From the NCBI RefSeq assembly GCF_042186555.1, contig NC_133325.1, positions 758,297,207 through 758,361,206 of the forward strand: a DNA stretch of 64,000 bases, written 5' to 3'. Each line of letters starts with the position of its first letter. The stretch's first letter is position 1. A model generated the notes under the pieces. The model ran no database searches. It was given only the letters and a program-made list of their open reading frames with translations, and had not been told where the DNA came from. Position numbers and translations under genes: made by a program. This document shows, in pieces, positions 23,242 through 34,875 of this stretch. The DNA comes from Aquarana catesbeiana (lineage: Eukaryota > Chordata > Amphibia > Anura > Ranidae).

Positions 23242-24006
23242 CCTCCCTGGCGGTTTTCCCGAGTGTGGCTCGGGGTTAAAATTCAGTACCATTAGCGGTA
23301 ACCCCGAGCCACACTCGGGATCGCATTGCAGGATCCTGGGGCGGCGTTACTTACCTTGTCCCCGGGATCCTGCGATGTCCCCCGCAGTGTCCGAGGGCTC
23401 CGTCCTCCTCCGAAGCCTCTCCGTGCCAGGCTCCGTTCCCTGCGAGCGGCGCGACGCACAGGGGCGGAGCCTGGCGGCAAATTCAAAAAAATGTCAAAAG
23501 CATAACACATACAGTACTGTAATCTTACAGATTACAGTACTGTATGAAATGATTTCACATCCCTTTTGTCCCCAGTGCTTTGTCCCATGCCCTGCATGCA
23601 ATTTTACATGATATACACTGTTCTTTCTGCCTGGAAACTGGAGATTGTCCATAGCAACCAAAAAGTGTCCCTTTACGTCAAAAGTGGCTTTAGACCAGCT
23701 AGAAAACAGCGATAATAAATTAGAACACTTGCAGAATTGAGCGATAGTGAATTGTGGGGAAATTTATTTTATTACTATTTTTTTTTTTTTTTTTAATTAT
23801 TTATTTTTATTTATTATATTATAATTTATGTTTTTGTGTTTCAAACTTTATCATACCCGGGATATCTACTAGACTCTGGTTTGGACAGATTTAAGTGTGT
23901 TATTGTTAAGATTTACAGACCTACAATATAAAACGCCAAATTTCCATGCAAAATAATGGTACCGCTTTCAGCACCTAAAATCCGAAATAATCATACTGCC
24001 AGGGAG
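23242..24006. mobile_element. TTAA-type element, CCTCCCTGGCGGT termini
   Basis: Left terminus CCTCCCTGGCGGTTTTCC and right terminus ACTGCCAGGGAGG are inverted. The right flank is TTAA (24007-24010), while the left flank GTAG appears mutated. A strong hairpin (GAGTGTGGCTCGGGGTTA with its complement) lies at 23260-23312, and ACAGTACTGTAATCTTACAG is another small palindrome. Non-coding. Confidence 0.75.
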
Positions 24007-24114
24007 GTTAAAAAAGAAATAATGTAGAAAACAAATATTACTGCAGCATGTTACTAAGAAAAGGTCACGAAAGATAGTCACATAAATGGCCATTACTTTC
24101 CTTAGTTTTATCAT

Positions 24115-24440
24115 CTTAAAGTATTACTAAAGGCAAAACATTTTTTTCATTTTGAATAGAGTGGAGAAAGTTTAAGCCCCGGTCAGGTTTTATTGCTGTC
24201 TGTGCCCCCTTTAGGGAGATTCACCCTCTCTATTTTCCTTGTTTACTCTTATCACCAAAAGTGAAGATGAAAGAAAATCCCAAATTTTGGGTTGTCATCA
24301 GAACTGGAAAAGAGGAGAAATATTCCAATGAGGATACTAGTTCTGGTGACAACTATTCCCTCATGTTGGAGAGATTTGCCTGTTTTGGCTATGGGAAATC
24401 TCCCCAATGGCACACAGATGACAAAAAAAAAAAAAAACCT
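24115..24440 (+). repeat. Dispersed repeat, GGTGACAAC/GGGGAGATTCACC family
   Basis: Carries AGGGAGATTCACCCTCTCTA and CCCAAATTTTGGGTTGTCA, the same phrases found inverted around the nested MITE at 8165-8960. Boundaries are approximate. Confidence 0.55.
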
Positions 24441-25557
24441 GACGAGGCTTATAACGCTCCCTTTTTTCAAAATGGTAAAACTTAAAGTTAAAATTTAAAG
24501 ATAAAGATTTGCCTTTACTTTTAAATGTATGCTTTTTTAATAATGCTAAAAGTGGTCATTTAATTCTTACGCCATGGGGTCCCTGCAAAGACATGAGCAG
24601 TAAAGAACAACATGATTTATGGCTCAAAGTATGATTTACAAAAAGATAGGAAAAAATTGGAAAGAAAACTTTCATTCATGTCATCAAACTGACTATAAAT
24701 GATCACAAATTCAGTTGTCTAAGTAACTTTTTCCAAGCTAGATGTGTAAAAAAAAAAAATCAGATCTATTTGGAATTCATAAAGGGAGACAAGTGTAACA
24801 TAACCATATTCTCATAATAGAATGTAGGAATATGAAAAAAAAAACAAAAAACTTTGATGACTTGTTTTTTCCTCATAGGAGTCTACATTTGGTCCACAAA
24901 CATCAAAGCTAGAACTGATAACCACAAAAAACATTCCATTAAGCCATTACGTTTTTACAACGGGAGTTATGACGAAACAAACATTTGGCTCCCCTGCAGA
25001 CTGCAGAATTCGGGTATTACGGCACATTACACAAAGCTTTTGATGAGTTGACCCGTAAGGTTTAAGTAATATTATCCAGCAGGTCTCTGTCTTAAAACTT
25101 TGTAATGTAACCTCCACAGAAAGGACTTTGAGGTTTCTGTGCTTTATACTACTTGCGCTGGTGGCCACCATTGTAAGCATGACCTTGACAATATAATTCA
25201 AAATCATTTTCTTGAAAAAGTTTTTTTTTATTCTGTATTACTTTGCTGCCTGTTTAGCTCTTTCTTGTTTCATTATCATTTTTATTTACTTATTTTTTGA
25301 AGAATATACACTACTACAGACATTTTAGGTGTCACAAAATTGTCATTCCAATGAATAAATCATAACCTTTGATATTTTTAATTATTTAAATCTGTATTAT
25401 TATTGAGTTTTATAATAATCAATCGGTATGAAACTTTGCAAATGAATCACCCAATGTAATCATTGCTGACTTTGTACTATTAACATGAGCAACTATATAT
25501 TTCACAGGAGGGTTTTCAAGCTCATTCCTCAAAAAACATCAAAGGGTGAAATAAATA
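24441..25557. other. Repeat-poor unassigned stretch
   Basis: No transposon termini, exon or RNA gene could be supported. The part around 24990-25200 looks like unique sequence. Confidence 0.4.
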
Positions 25558-26480
25558 CTGTGCGATGATCCTATGATCATGAATACGTTATACATTCTAT
25601 GAATAATGTGCTGAACATATAGGATTAATATATGAAATTAAGTGCTGGCAAAAGACAATTGGTAATAAGGTGACAGTGATTGGTCCCGGATATATAAAAA
25701 CAATATATAAATTATGTGCTGAAAAAAAAATTATATTGATAATACAATGACAGTGATTAGTCCCAGATAGGTGCCATATGCTGAACTACTGTACAAGACT
25801 CTTGTACAAGACTTCCGCAATCGCTACTGTAAGCGTGCGTTCCACGGGAACAGGAAGAAGCGTCACTGGTTGGACCTGAGCCGGATGTTGCCCTTCCGGC
25901 TCATGTCCAACCAGTGACGCTTCTTCCTGTTCCCGTGGAACGCACGCTTACAGCGGCGATCGCGGAAGTTTTTCTGATATGCCTGATTGCAACCATGTAT
26001 CTTGTGAGTAGCGCTGTGATGCGCAAGTGATCTCTTTCTCCACAATACTTCGCCATATTGTTTTTCCTTGTCTTTTGGGTTTGATTCGATGGTCTACGGC
26101 TCCAAGCCTTTATCCCACTTACCACGATTTTAAGCCATCCATATTGCATTACATCAGAGTCATCTAACTGCAGTACCCCAGGTGACTGATTGTCAACATA
26201 GGTTGAAGAGATGCTATTTTCCAGTGGGGCCGCTACCAAGAGTCTTGTACAGTAGTTCAGCATATGGCACCTATCTGGGACTAATCACTGTCATTGTATT
26301 ATCAATATAATTTTTTTTTCAGCACATCATTTATATATTGTTTTTATATATCCGGGACCAATCACTGTCACCTTATTAGCAATTGTCTTTCGCCAGCACT
26401 TAATTTCATATATTAATCCTATATGTTCAGCACATTATTCATAGAATGTATGTATTCATGATCATAGGATCATCGCACAG
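25558..26480. repeat. Double palindrome: 245-bp outer arms around a 73-bp GC-rich hairpin
   Basis: The outer arms 25558-25804 and 26237-26480 are near-perfect complements, starting with CTGTGCGATGATCCTATGAT and its complement ATCATAGGATCATCGCACAG. Inside, off-centre, 25812-25968 is a second palindrome with 73-base arms (GCGTTCCACGGGAACAGGAA against TTCCTGTTCCCGTGGAACGC) and a loop of about 11 bases. Little divergence between arms suggests a recent origin or gene conversion. No coding content. Confidence 0.92.
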
Positions 26481-26990
26481 TGCACTTTTTATATAGTATC
26501 ACATTTATTGTTGTAGTAATTATTTTATTTTGCCAGCGCTGTATGCGTTTGTTTTATATCATCCAAGTATTAGTACTTTTCCTATAGCAGCGGCAATACA
26601 TTCACTTTTTGTTTTGATTAGCCACGAGCACTGCATTTATAATTTTTCGTGAAATAAATACTGTCATTCTCCTGGATTACTCATTTAAAACATCATTTCT
26701 GTCTAGAATTAATGAAAACATGAACTTTTAAAGTGTATATTTTTGGTCTGTTAACACTATTAAAAGTTTTTTGTATCATATTTGTGGGTATAGATATGTG
26801 CAAAAAAAAAAAAAAAAAATACTCATTGATTCTAGCAGAAACCCAGGGACTTCCTAACTTCCTGCTCTCTCTGCAGCATTATCTACAGTGTTTAAGCCCT
26901 GCCCAATTCACCTCTGTGGACTACAGAACAGCTCCCCCCTATGGTTTGGAGATAAGGAAAGAAGAAGGTGTTCTGTTCCTAGTAAACTTT

Positions 26991-27525
26991 GGGGTTGATT
27001 TACTAAAACTGGAGAGTGCAAAATCTGGTTCAGCTGTGCATGGTAGCCAATCAGCTTCTAACTTCAGCTCGTTCAATTAAGCTTTAACAAAAAAAAATAA
27101 AATAAACTGGGAGCTAATTGGTTTCTTTGCAGAGCTGCACCAGATTTAGTAAATCAACCCCATTGATTGCCATGGCATTGTTTTCAATGAGTCAGCTGAC
27201 TAATAAACCTAAATTGTGAAAATAAGCATTAAAGCACAGCCGTTGTCACTCTGCAACCAAGGAGGCAGAGTGTGCATCTTTAATGAACAAATATGGCTGC
27301 CCATATGTCCTGTACATATATTATTATATACTATATATAGATACAAGTTTTTTTTTAACCACTTAAGGACTGAGCCTCTTTCTGAGATTTGTTGTTTACA
27401 AGTTTTGACTTACAGAGGAGCTCTATGGCTACAATTATTGCTCTCGCTCTAACGATCGCGGCGATACCTCACATGTGTGGTTTGAACACTGTTTTGATAT
27501 GCGGGCTCTACTCACATATGCGTTC
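26991..27525 (+). repeat. Duplicated block A (copy 2)
   Basis: It aligns with 16753-17290: palindromic MITE (26991-27161), the AATGAGTCAGCTGACTAATA spacer, then the left end of a CACTTAAGGACTGAGCC TTAA element (TTAA at 27355-27358). The TTAA element is cut off at about 27523. Confidence 0.8.
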
Positions 27526-27527
27526 AA

Positions 27528-28455
27528 TTAGCCACTTGCTGACCGCTGCACGCCGATATACGTTGGCACAATGGCAGCGGTAGGCAAATGGGCTTACCTG
27601 TTTGTCCCCTTTAATTGGTGCGCCGACACTGGCACGCGCCCGCCGTATACAGCGTGACCGTTCTCCCGGCGATCGTGTCACGAGTGTAAACAAGGCATTT
27701 CCCCGTTCTGCCTAGTGACATGACAGAGATCACTGCTCCCTGTCACCGGGAGCAGTGATTGCTGTCATGTCAGTGGAAGCCCATCCCCCCACAGTTAGAA
27801 TCACTCCCTAGGACACACTTAACCCCTTGATCGCCCCCTAGTGTTTAAGCCCTTCCCTTTCAGTGTTATTTACACAGTAATCAGTGCATTTTATAGCACT
27901 GATCGCTGTATAAATGACAATGGTCCCAAAATAGTGTCAAAAGTGTCCGATGTGTCCGCCATAATGTCGCAGTCATGATAAAGATCACAGATCGCTGCCA
28001 TTACTAATAAAAAAAAATAATAATAAAAATGCCATAAAACTATCCCCTATTTTGTAGACACAATAACTTTTGCGCAAACCAATCAATATACACTTAATGC
28101 GATTTTTTTTTTTACAAAAATATGTAGAAGAATACATATCGGCCTAAACTGAGGAAAAAAAACGTGTTTTTTTATATAATTTTGGGGGATATTTATTATA
28201 GCAAAAAGTAAAAAATATTGCTTTTTTTTCAAAATTGTCGCTCTTTTTTTGTTTATAGCGCAAAAAATAAAAACCGCAGAGGTGCTAAAATTCCACCAAA
28301 AGAAAGCTCCATTTGTGGGAAAAAAGGATGTCAATTTTGTTTGGGTGCAGCGTCGCATGACTTGCGCAATTGTCAGTTAAAATGACGCAGTGCCGAATCG
28401 CAAAAAGTGCTCTGGTCAGGAAGGGGGTAAAATCTTCTGGGGCTGAAGCGGTTAA
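27528..28455. mobile_element. TTAA element, CCACTTGCTGACCGC termini, inserted in a MITE
   Basis: The left end CCACTTGCTGACCGCTGC follows TTAG (a mutated TTAA) at 27528-27531; the right end TCTGGGGCTGAAGCGG is followed by TTAA at 28452-28455. The outer flanks, GTTCAA on the left and GCTTTGACAAA on the right, rejoin into GTTCAATTAAGCTTTGAC, the centre of the GGGGTTGATTTACTAAA MITE, whose right half continues to 28541. Non-coding. Confidence 0.8.
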
Positions 28456-28541
28456 GCTTTGACAAATAAAACCCTAGAAGCTGATTTATATGCAGAGCTG
28501 CACTCGATTTTTTACTCTCCGGTTTTAGTAAATCAACCCCT
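28456..28541. mobile_element. Right half of a GGGGTTGATTTACTAAA MITE
   Basis: Reads GCTTTGACAAATAAAACC through to TTTTAGTAAATCAACCCC. It is the downstream half of the palindromic MITE disrupted by the TTAA element at 27528-28455. Confidence 0.75.
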
Positions 28542-28799
28542 TTCTGACCTGCGGTGACAACTTCGCTCCGCCATAGATACAATACTTCGGGCAAGCGTTG
28601 TCAGTGGAGACCAGGAAGAATATTACTGGTAGTATAAACAGGGGAAACTAAAAGGGAAAAAAAGCTGAGATAAACAAAAGCAGCCACCAAAATTAGGGAT
28701 CTTTATGTTGCAATTTATACATTTCTTTTTTTTTTCCCCAAGTTAAAGCTTTTTATTGAATTTTTCAGAATTTATAACTTTTTTTTTATCTTGAGTTTA

Positions 28800-30185
28800 G
28801 ATACACTGCAAGCACTGGTTTTAAGTGGATGTAGAATATATAGGGATCATTTACTAAAAGGCCCCATATACTATACTAAAAGTTTGATCAGTTAGTGAAT
28901 ATGTGTTCCTAAATTACACAAAAAATGTCTGATACAGTATTTTGTTAAAAGTGGATTCCCTTGGGTTTATCTGTAAAAGGATTGCATTTTTTTCACACTG
29001 CTAAGAGAACATTTGAACATCCATTTATGTGCAGAGAATTTTTTAAAAAACTTGGATTTTCCTCTGGATATAATTAGATGATTGAAATGAATAGAATACT
29101 GCTTCAGTTAGCTAAGTGAAAATAGACAACTTTAGTAAATGAACCTTGTCTAGCTGGCCTAAAATATGCATTATGGCAAAGTGAGAGAATTAATTCTTTT
29201 TTTTTTTTTTCAAATCTGGTACAGTATTTTATGGCATTAGACCTCTATAATTTTAGATTCAAAGTGTATTTTGTTCTAAAAGATAACTATTTACACGTAA
29301 CTAAGTGCTGTTTAGCTCATGAGATACATATTGTTATATTCGGCAATAGTAATTGTGAGAGTAATGTGCCACGGCTGACATTTTCTACGCTAAGCCCATT
29401 TAGAAAACATTTAATCAGGTTTAAGGGAGATTTTTCATTTTTAAATGACTCCTTAACCTGGCGGGTGTTTGAAAGAAAAACAAACTTTATCTATTAAACG
29501 AGTGGATGGATTTTTATATAGAAACATCATCATTTGGTAAATTCTTACTTTAAAATTGCATAACTTTTATGGCGATTACTATCCAAACCACTTTAGATTG
29601 ATGGGAACTGACACTGACTAACAAAACATTTATTTTTTCAGATGACAAATGACTCAGTCTCAAAATGCTACAATGTGAAAATATTATTTTAATGTAAGGG
29701 AACTCAGGCTTTCGGTACATGCTTTTTTTGCTTTATAAGTCAGAAATGATGTGAGATTGCAAGTGTGAATAAGAGCGTCTTTGTTTTGATTAAACCTTTT
29801 TTACTTGCAAAGCCATTACCCGCATTCTTGAAGCTGCGGCCTTAAAACAGCTAGTGTTAATTTTATTAGATAAATAAACAGCTGCTAAAAAGCAAAAACA
29901 AAACCTTAATTAAACAGTCAAATAAAATGCATTACCGATGCAAAAGCAAAATTATTTTAATTTGTATAAAGAAGAATTGAAGGTTAAATGTGAGTTTAAA
30001 AATATTTAGAAAACAAAAGGCTATACTGTATAATGTAGTTAGAATAGTTATTTCTTATTATGTACTTGACAATAATGGTTAGAGAAATGTTTTTTTATTA
30101 ACGGTTGTAAGTCATGCAGTGAACGTTTAAAATTGCATTATGTGGCCTTAATTAAATTTGTTAAAAAGGCTGACTTACAGAAAAT
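28800..30185. other. Repeat-free island, candidate conserved non-coding element
   Basis: About 1.4 kb without recognisable transposon sequence. The part 29240-29960 is AT-rich but complex and dense in homeodomain-type words (ACCTTAATTAAAC, TTTAATCAGG, TTTTGATTAAACC), a CAGCTG E-box (about 29880) and CTTTGTT SOX-like words. It has no long ORF with coding character. Such blocks often flank developmental regulators like SIM2, about 28 kb away. Conservation is an inference only. Confidence 0.35.
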
Positions 30186-30431
30186 GATTTATATATATAT
30201 ATATATATAGATAGATATCTATATATATAGATATCTATCTATATATATATAGATAGATATCTATCTATATATATATATATATATAGACATATATATATAG
30301 ATAGATCTATCCATATCTATCTATAGATATATATCTATCTATATATATATTATATTGTATATTATATTGTATTATATTATAAAATATATTATATATATTA
30401 TATTTTATATTATATAATGTATATATTATAT

Positions 30432-30511
<80 letters not shown>
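30186..30511. repeat. AT-rich microsatellite, (TA)n and GATA variants
   Basis: Mixed (TA)n, ATATAGATAGATATCT and related self-complementary words, ending in about 35 pure TA units (30440-30511). Confidence 0.95.
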
Positions 30512-30512
<1 letters not shown>

Positions 30513-30609
30513 CTATGTTCACTTTTGAAGTACATTTTTGAATATAATTAATGTTTAAAATACAATATCTAAACTTCCTGAAAAAATTCTAAAAATCACA
30601 ACAGTAAAA

Positions 30610-31742
30610 CCTTAATACACGATCGGATATTCCGAGGGGAAATGTGTGATGACAGGCTGTTGGCGGAAAATCCGATCGTGTGTACGCTCCATCGGACAAT
30701 TGTTGTCGGATTTTCCGCCAACAAATGTTGGATGGCAGGTTTTCAAATTTTCCGCCAACAAATGTCTGTTGTCGGATTTTCCGAGCGTGTGTACACAAGT
30801 CCATCGGACAAAAGTCCAAAGTACAAACACACATGCTCGGAAGCAAGGACGAGCCAGAAGCGGTCGGTCTTGTAAACTAGCGTTCATAATGGAGAATTAA
30901 CATTGGTAACGTGGAAAATTATGAAATCTCAAAATGCAGCGCACAATTCTCTTCTTCTTTAATGGGATAATAATGACGCTGCTTTGCTGGTGATACTGAT
31001 GGAGTTATTGCAAACAAATTTTCCAAGGCTTTTTTTTTTCTAGTGATATCAAGAATAATATTATTATGCTTTTTTTGGGGGGGGCAAGTTACCACAACAC
31101 CATTATCCCGTAGTTTTTAAGATCAAATATACAACTATGTTGGTGTTCCTTGTCAATTTTACATTGTATTTTTTTAAATGTAACTGCCTACTCCCAAATT
31201 GTCATTTGAAGTAAAACACATAGCCAAGTATTATTCTACACATTTTTTTTATTGTGCATTAAAAACAGAAAACAAATAAAATTAGACATGATATCTGCCA
31301 ATAGAACTTAACCAAAAAGTGCATTCTATGCATCCAAAAATATAGAAAATATACCAAATCAAAACATTATTCAACCAAAAAAAATAATGTCAAAGCAAAA
31401 ACTCCAAGGCCAATAATAAATAACACGTTATCTCCTCCGATTCCGCAACATGTCTAGTTGACGAACGGCCATTCAGAAATGAACTGAAAAGCGCCAAATG
31501 AAAAGTGCGAAATGAAAAGTGCGAATCAACACTCACCAAACTTTTACTAACACGAAATTAGCAGAAGGAGACCAAAGAGTGGCGCTAAAGAGCTGAAAAA
31601 CAACGTAGTACGTCATTACGTTCGTAATTGTTGGCCAACAATTGTGTGGTCGTGTGTATGCAAGACAAGTTTGGGCCAACGCCCTTCGGACAAAATTCCA
31701 CGGTTTTGTTGGCCAACAATCCAATCGTGTGTACGAGGCTTA
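30610..31742. mobile_element. CGTACACACGA-family element, long copy (1.13 kb)
   Basis: Left end TTAATACACGATCGGATATT and right end CCAATCGTGTGTACGAGGCTTAA are inverted. The outer parts (30610-30890, 31600-31742) match the ~420-bp family members, including the CATGCTCGGAAGCAAGGA core and CGTTCGTAATTGTTGGCCAA. About 700 extra bases (30890-31590) are unique to this copy, with GAAAAGTGCGAAATGAAAAG tandem words. It may be closer to the parental element or carry an unrelated insertion. No transposase was recognised. Confidence 0.65.
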
Positions 31743-32518
31743 ACAATTAATACAAAGAAAAAGAAGAAATATGGCTACCTAACACAAGAGTAGTAACAGA
31801 AATTTTTAGGTAAGCTTCTGATGAAACTATGGGGAGGTCATATACTAGAAGAGTCACTTTCATTCTGGCACAGTGTAACGATTGCTTAAAACCCCCTAAT
31901 CAACATCAGGGGAGCTTAAAATGAATGTTTCTCTGGGTATTAAAAGCCCAGATTTGTTAGACCAATGTGAAAATACGTCTTCAGTCACCTAAAATCACTT
32001 GAAAAAAGGTAAATCCGTTGGACTTTTGTCAGTTTTAAGTCCTAAATAAAAGTATTACTGCATAACTGTGCCGTAGAATATCTTCACACTTCTTTTTGGT
32101 CAATTTAAAATTTTCTTTGAGGACTTCATACAGCTTTTTCTTGTGTTCCTTGCAGCTAGATTTGCATATACCATTTGGCAAAGGTATAAGTATAAAATAT
32201 TTGTTAACAATTCTGCAATGGTTTTCAGTAAATCCTATTTTTATGTTTAAATGTTTAAACTTTTATAAAAATGTTTCCTTCTTTTCTGTATCAGTATACA
32301 ATCTCGTTTTACAAATAGACATTTAAAATAGGGTGTAGCAATCACACTAGATTTCCTGAGCACTATGGGATTTTCTAGAAAGCGAGCACAGTACGAGCTG
32401 TATTTGAAAATACAAATTGGGTTTTATATGCAGTATTTCTTGTTTACTGAAGAAACAAGTTATTTAGTTCTGACTGTAATAAATGCATAAAAAAATACAA
32501 GACCATTACATATTCTCT
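31743..32518. other. Unassigned AT-rich stretch
   Basis: No transposon ends, exon or RNA gene are supported here. Confidence 0.4.
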
Positions 32519-33905
32519 TTAACTGTTGCCGACCAGCCACCGCAGTTATACTGTGGCAGAATGGCACAGCTGTGCAAATCGCTGTACCCATACGGCGGTC
32601 TCTTTAATGACTCGGCACCTCACCGGAGCCGATACGCGCAGCTGGCGACCGCGGTGTCTGCCGGCCACCTGCGATCGCTCCACAGAGAGCCAGAACAGGG
32701 ATCTGTCAATGTAAACAAACAGATCCCCGTTCTGTCAGAGGAGTAGAGAGAGATCTGATGTTCCTAGTGATCAGGAACAGCGATCTCCCTGTACTCCCAG
32801 TGAGTACACTCCCCCCCCCCCACAACTAGAAACACCTCCCTATGCAACCCTTAACTCCTTGATCACCCACTAGTGTTAACCCCTTCCCTGCCAGTGTCAT
32901 TATACAGTGATCAGTGGCTATTTTTAGCTCTAATCACTGTAAGACCCCTTTCACACTGGGGCGATTTTGAGGCATTTTGGCGCTAAAAAAAGCACCTGTA
33001 AATCGCCTGAAAAGCGTATCTTAAGCCACCCCAGTGTGAAAGCCCAAGTGCTTTCACACTGGGGTGGTGCACTTGCAGGAATGGGAAAAAAGTCCTGCAA
33101 GCGGCACCTTTGGGGGGGCGGTGCGGAAGCAGTGTATACAGCGCTTCCAAAACGCCCCTGCTTATTGAAATTAATTGGCAGCGCTGCCAAATTGCCTGCA
33201 AAGCACTTTGGCAGCACCGCAACGCGGCCACTATTAACCCTTTATTCGGCCGCTAGCAGGGGTTAAAAGCACCCTGCTAGCGGCCGAAATGCACCACTAT
33301 AACAGCAGTACAGCGCCGCTAAAACTAGCGGCGCTTTACGGCTAACGTCCCCAGTGTGAAAGGGGTCTAATAATGTCACTGGTCCCAAAAAAGTGTCAAA
33401 TGTGTCCGATCTGTCTGCCGCAATGTTGCAGTCATGCTAAAAAAACGCTGATCACCGCAATTACTAGTAAAAAAAAATTCTTTAAAAAAAAGCCATAAAT
33501 ATATCCCCTATTTTGTAGATGCTATAACTTTTGCGCACACCAATCAATATACACTTATTGCGATTTTTTTTACCAAAAATATGTAGAAGAATACATATTG
33601 GCCTAAACTGATGAAAAATGTTTTTTTTCTTTTAAATTTTGGATATATATTATAGCAAAAAGTAAATAAAAATTTTTTTTTTTTTTTTCAAAATTGTTGC
33701 GCTTTTTTTTGTTTATAGCGCAAAAAAATAAAAACTGCCGAGGTGATCGAATACCATCTATTTGTGGGACAAAAAGAACCTAAATTTTGTTTTGGTACAG
33801 GGTTGCACGACCGTGCAATTAGTCAGTTAAAACGATGCAGTGCTGTATCGCAAAAAATGGCCTGGTCATTAAGGGGGTAAATCCTTCCGTGGCTGAAGTG
33901 GTTAA
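32519..33905. mobile_element. TTAA element carrying a nested Harbinger-like MITE
   Basis: Bounded by TTAA (32519-32522, 33902-33905). Its body resembles 27528-28455: CAGTGATCAGTGGCTATTTT, TCACTGGTCCCAAAAAAGTG, AGAAGAATACATATTGGCCT. It is interrupted at 32943-33367 by a second element with its own target duplication. Non-coding. Confidence 0.82.
32943..33367. mobile_element. Harbinger-like MITE, GACCCCTTTCACACTGGGG termini
   Basis: Starts GACCCCTTTCACACTGGGG and ends CCCCAGTGTGAAAGGGGTC, with TAA on both sides (32940-32942, 33368-33370). An internal copy of the terminal repeat, inverted, is at 33028-33068. The 3-bp TAA duplication and the GGG/CCC-type ends fit PIF/Harbinger. Confidence 0.88.
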
Positions 33906-33950
33906 ATGTGACTAATCAGATTTGGTCTTAAAGTATATGTAAATCCTATG

Positions 33951-34432
33951 AACAAAATCAAATAAAAGGGCGCAAGGGCTTAGTGCATTATCAACAGCAC
34001 TAAAGGATAAAAAGAGTACATACTCACAAAAGTGAATAGTGTAACAGCATTGTACGTAAACCTATGGAACTCAAAGGGTGCGAACGAACATCATTGTACC
34101 AGCTGACACATTCCGGGGGACATACCCCTTCATCAGAGTAAAAAAAAACTCACAGAGGTGAATTTGGCAAGGCTGATAACACTGCAGATAATGCTGCAGA
34201 GAGCACAGGAAGTTAGGATCTCCCTGTGTTTTCGTTCTGAATTAGGGTGCACGTCCCCCCGAAATGCATTAGCTGGTACTATGATGTTCATTTGGACCTT
34301 ATGGGTTCCATTGTGCGATAGAACCTTCAGTTCCTTGGTTTACGAACAACACTGTTACACTATTTGCTTATCCTTCAATAAAGTGTTGTTAATAATGCAC
34401 TAGGTCCTTGCCCCTTTTGTTTGATTTTGTTT
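33951..34432. repeat. Inverted repeat with ~190-bp diverged arms
   Basis: Left arm ACAAAATCAAATAAAAGGGC GCAAGGGCTTAGTGCATTAT is complementary to the right arm ending ATAATGCACTAGGTCCTTGC, then CCCTTTTGTTTGATTTTGT. The arms include a CATACCCCTTCATCAGAG segment like other 'GAAACGCGT' repeats and an AATAAAG at about 34377. Confidence 0.75.
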
Positions 34433-34540
34433 GTACGGTTGCAAGATTCCCTAATCCTATAAGGGGAAAGTATCTGATTAACATTCTAGTCGGGGTTAAA
34501 GTGCTTGTAAAGTCATAAAGTGATTAATGTCAGCCTCTCT

Positions 34541-34875
34541 GTTCTACAAAGCTATACAACACTGTGTTGTTTGTTTAAAATTATGCCTCTAAATATCTTC
34601 TTTTAGATCCGTTCTCTTCGGTGACATGACCTTTGGCCGTTCTCCTCCTCTGTTCCAAGGGCTACAGTGGGAGGGGCTGAGATCCCCCTCTCACATGAGC
34701 CAGGAGGTCACGTGACTGCTGTGGTGTCTGCTCAGCCCCTCCCACTGTAGCCCTTGGAACGGAGGAGGAGAGCGGCCAGAGGTCACGTGACTGAAGAGAA
34801 CTGATCTAAAAGAAGAAATTTAGAGGCATAATTCTAAACAAACAAGTACACAGTGTTGTATAGCTTTGTAGAATT
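34541..34875. mobile_element. Palindromic MITE with CACGTGAC and CCTCCTC arms
   Basis: GTTCTACAAAGCTATACAAC ACTGTG on the left pairs with CACAGTGTTGTATAGCTTTGTAGAA on the right. Inner parts AAGGGCTACAGTGGGAGGGG and its complement also pair. A near-symmetrical fold-back over about 335 bp. Confidence 0.85.

Noticed and set aside
25901..26263. 120-codon open frame on the minus strand
   Set aside because: It lies within the double palindrome and translates its arms; no family similarity recognised.
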